Assembly: GCA_946480085.1 (NCBI GenBank)
Contig: CAMLHZ010000003.1
Coordinates: 186,001-250,000 of the forward strand
Direction of reading: 5' to 3'
Length of the DNA stretch: 64,000 bases
From: an uncultured Flavobacteriales bacterium
GTDB lineage: Bacteria > Bacteroidota > Bacteroidia > Flavobacteriales > Crocinitomicaceae
Part shown: in pieces, positions 62,409 through 64,000 of the stretch
Position numbering within the stretch: the first letter of the stretch is position 1
Layout of the letters: every line of letters starts with the position of its first letter
The notes under the pieces: model-generated
Told to the model about the DNA's origin: nothing
Seen by the model: the letters and a program-made list of their open reading frames with translations, nothing else
Databases searched by the model: none
Program-made: the position numbers and the translations under genes

Positions 62409-62834
62409 GTGAAATTGTTTTTACAAATAGCGTTTGTTGTGATCATCCTTGGCGGAAGCCTTGGGATTCCTGTGTATCAGCATACTTGTTTGAATGAGAA
62501 CAGAAGCGAACAGGCTTTATTTGTAAATACTACGGAATGTCACGATGACGAAGAGCAACATGCAGAGATGGCTTGTTGTCAACCGGAAAAAGCACCAAAT
62601 ACTGCTGATGACGGATGTTGTACCGATGAGGTAAGTGCCTACAAGATTTCATTTTTCAAACAATTTCAAACTGAATTTCAATTCAGCTCTTTCGATTTTC
62701 CGAAAACGAATGCGTTAGAAATTTTCAATTTATCAGGAATTCAAGTTTCTGATTCGGAAGTATTGGCTTTTGCCGACTTACCACCACCCAAACTCCAAAA
62801 GCGTTTAGCATTAATTCAGGTCTGGAGAATTTAA
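62409..62834 (+). CDS. HYC_CC_PP family protein
   Basis: 141 residues starting at a GTG (VKLFLQIAFVVIILGGSLGIPVYQHTC): one hydrophobic segment, then an acidic/cysteine part with QHTC, NTTECHDDEEQHAEMACCQPEK and DDGCCTDE, and the family's late proline motif ADLPPPKLQKR. The name reflects these H-x-C, C-C and P-P motifs. Likely periplasmic metal-binding role next to heavy-metal genes; not demonstrated. A longer in-frame start overlapping the divergent Fur-family gene is rejected. Confidence 0.78.
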   Translation: MKLFLQIAFVVIILGGSLGIPVYQHTCLNENRSEQALFVNTTECHDDEEQHAEMACCQPEKAPNTADDGCCTDEVSAYKISFFKQFQTEFQFSSFDFPKTNALEIFNLSGIQVSDSEVLAFADLPPPKLQKRLALIQVWRI

Positions 62835-62883
62835 TATTCGGTTCTATTCATTAGAACTCGAATGTTGAATTAATTATACCTAT

Positions 62884-64000
62884 ATGAAATTTATTATATC
62901 ATTCCTGTGTATAGTTGCGTGCTTCAGTGCAAATGCGCAGTTACAAGGAATCGTCTTCGGACAAAAAGATGGAAAAAAGACGCCGCTCAAAGGCGCAAAA
63001 GTCTCGCTTTCTCAAGCAAAAGATTACGTATTAACGGAAGAAAATGGTCGTTTTGAGCTCATTCTTCCTAAAAACCTTCCTGATACCTTGGTTATTACAG
63101 CAAAAGGATTTAGAACAGATTCTATTCCGGTGAATGCTGAAGATCGTTTTTCAGGTTTGGAAATTGTTGTTTTCTCGATCAAGGAAATGGAAGAGATCGT
63201 GATTGCTGCAAAGCGAGATTCAAAGAACTATTCTCGTTTGAAACCCTTGTTGATCGAACAATTGGGAGAAGGTGAATTGAAGAAAGCAGCTTGCTGTAAC
63301 CTGTCAGAATCGTTTGAAACCAATGCAACTGTTGATGTGAATGTGACGGATGCGATTTCAGGAGCAAAGAAAATTCAATTGCTAGGTTTGGATGGTGTTT
63401 ATACGCAATTCCAAATGGAAAATGTTCCCTTTCTCAATGGTTCAGAAAGTAGTTTTGGTTTGAATACCATTCCCGGAACCTGGGTTGAATCTATCCAAAT
63501 TACGAAAGGAACAGGTGCAGTAACGAATGGCTACGAATCGATGGCTGGATTGATCAATGTTGAATTCAAGAAGCCGACTAAAATGCCCTATTTGGCTGTA
63601 AATGCTTACGGTTCTGTAATTGGTCGGGGTGAGTTGAATTTGCACGGAAGTCAGATTATTAATGACAAATGGAGTACGGCAACTTTTGCTCATGGTTCAA
63701 CTGTAGCGATGGAAACGGATAGAAATAATGACGGTTTCCTGGATGTTCCACTTTCAAAAACGGCTTCGTTTTTACATCGTTGGGAATACCAGGGTGACAA
63801 GTTTGAAACCCGTTTTGGGTTCAATGTTTCTTATGATGAGCGAAAAGGAGGACAAGTTTCAGGTATTGATTCGGCTTACAAAATGTTGAACAGAAACCGT
63901 CATTACGACTTCTTTGCAAAAACAGGTTGGGTTTTCGATAAACATGGAAGAAGCTTTGGTGTTGTTTACCGTTTGAAGAAACAAGAGATGACCGGAAACT
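62884..64000 (+). CDS. TonB-dependent receptor, 5' part (metal uptake type)
   Basis: 372 codons are visible and the gene continues past the right edge. Signal peptide (MKFIISFLCIVACFSANAQ), CarboxypepD_reg-like domain (LQGIVFGQKDGKKTPLKGAKVSL), plug with the LKKAACCNLSESFETN motif, VTDAISGAKKIQLLGLDGVYTQFQ, then AVTNGYESMAGLINVEFKKP and the first barrel strands. The A-C-C-N-L-S-E-S-F motif is typical of receptors linked to HYC_CC_PP and heavy-metal genes. It starts 49 nt after the HYC_CC_PP stop. Confidence 0.88.
   Translation, partial: MKFIISFLCIVACFSANAQLQGIVFGQKDGKKTPLKGAKVSLSQAKDYVLTEENGRFELILPKNLPDTLVITAKGFRTDSIPVNAEDRFSGLEIVVFSIKEMEEIVIAAKRDSKNYSRLKPLLIEQLGEGELKKAACCNLSESFETNATVDVNVTDAISGAKKIQLLGLDGVYTQFQMENVPFLNGSESSFGLNTIPGTWVESIQITKGTGAVTNGYESMAGLINVEFKKPTKMPYLAVNAYGSVIGRGELNLHGSQIINDKWSTATFAHGSTVAMETDRNNDGFLDVPLSKTASFLHRWEYQGDKFETRFGFNVSYDERKGGQVSGIDSAYKMLNRNRHYDFFAKTGWVFDKHGRSFGVVYRLKKQEMTGN

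Noticed and set aside
1..64000. CRISPR array, tRNA, rRNA, prophage or transposase genes
   Set aside because: No regularly spaced repeats, cloverleaf-like clusters, integrase or DDE transposase motifs were seen on either strand; a covariance search would be needed to exclude small RNAs.

Overview
The window is a 64 kb piece of a Bacteroidota chromosome, most likely Flavobacteriales and close to Crocinitomicaceae/Fluviicola. The placement is inferred from protein families and signals rather than from a marker gene. The pointers are type IX secretion C-terminal domains, DUF4270 and DUF2480 proteins, an ECF sigma/FecR pair, HYC_CC_PP and head-GIN lipoproteins, a LytTR system, and promoters of the Bacteroidota form (TTG or TTTG, 17-19 nt, TAnnTTTG). 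I saw no rRNA, tRNA, CRISPR array, prophage or IS transposase. Coding density is high, genes sit in short operons, and gaps are mostly under 300 bases and filled with hairpin repeats.

Layout. 1-3.0 kb: ftsX 5' end, a YceI-like protein, a DUF6584-like gene and aspartokinase. 3.0-6.3 kb: a GxxExxY gene framed by a perfect inverted repeat, then a TPR-SpoIIE phosphatase. 6.3-10.1 kb: a lipoprotein, isopentenyl-diphosphate isomerase, a small membrane protein with photolyase, and DUF2480. 10.4-14.8 kb: two amidohydrolase genes. 14.9-17.0 kb: a membrane haem-like protein, cytochrome c and hflX. 17.1-20.7 kb: a T9SS protein, a second TPR-SpoIIE protein and a CruF-like carotenoid protein. 20.9-28.4 kb (minus strand): two small proteins, prenyl synthase, rmlA and an RND protein with 1-nt overlaps, and an S9 peptidase.

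28.6-34.4 kb: three tandem paralogues with an N-terminal four-cysteine motif, a subtilisin-like protease broken by two in-frame stops, and a T9SS propeller-like protein. 34.5-40.9 kb: glmS, DUF4270 and a GT5-like N-terminal protein, divergent from panC, panD and rfaE2. 41.0-48.5 kb: an alpha/beta hydrolase, ECF sigma, FecR, an STN protein with beta repeats, a head-GIN lipoprotein and a TonB-dependent receptor. 48.6-52.8 kb (minus): a LiaF-like protein, LytS-type kinase and LytTR regulator, a beta-barrel and a YdeI-like protein. 52.9-57.2 kb: an L,D-transpeptidase-like protein, MlaF/MlaE-like ABC genes, an SprT-like protease and mannose-1-phosphate guanylyltransferase. 57.3-60.8 kb: a membrane protein, a GyrI-like protein, two plug-only TonB-like proteins and a NifU-domain protein. 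61-64 kb: a metal cluster of CDF transporter, histidine-rich Fur-family regulator, HYC_CC_PP protein and the start of a TonB-dependent receptor.

The least ordinary material is: the inverted-repeat-framed GxxExxY gene together with a gene-less look-alike element nearby; the tandem four-cysteine proteins with a lipobox-like motif about 95 residues in; the protease whose frame is intact apart from two stop codons; a 24-bp operator-like palindrome found twice with the same downstream sequence; and about eight families of short intergenic hairpin repeats, some nested inside each other.
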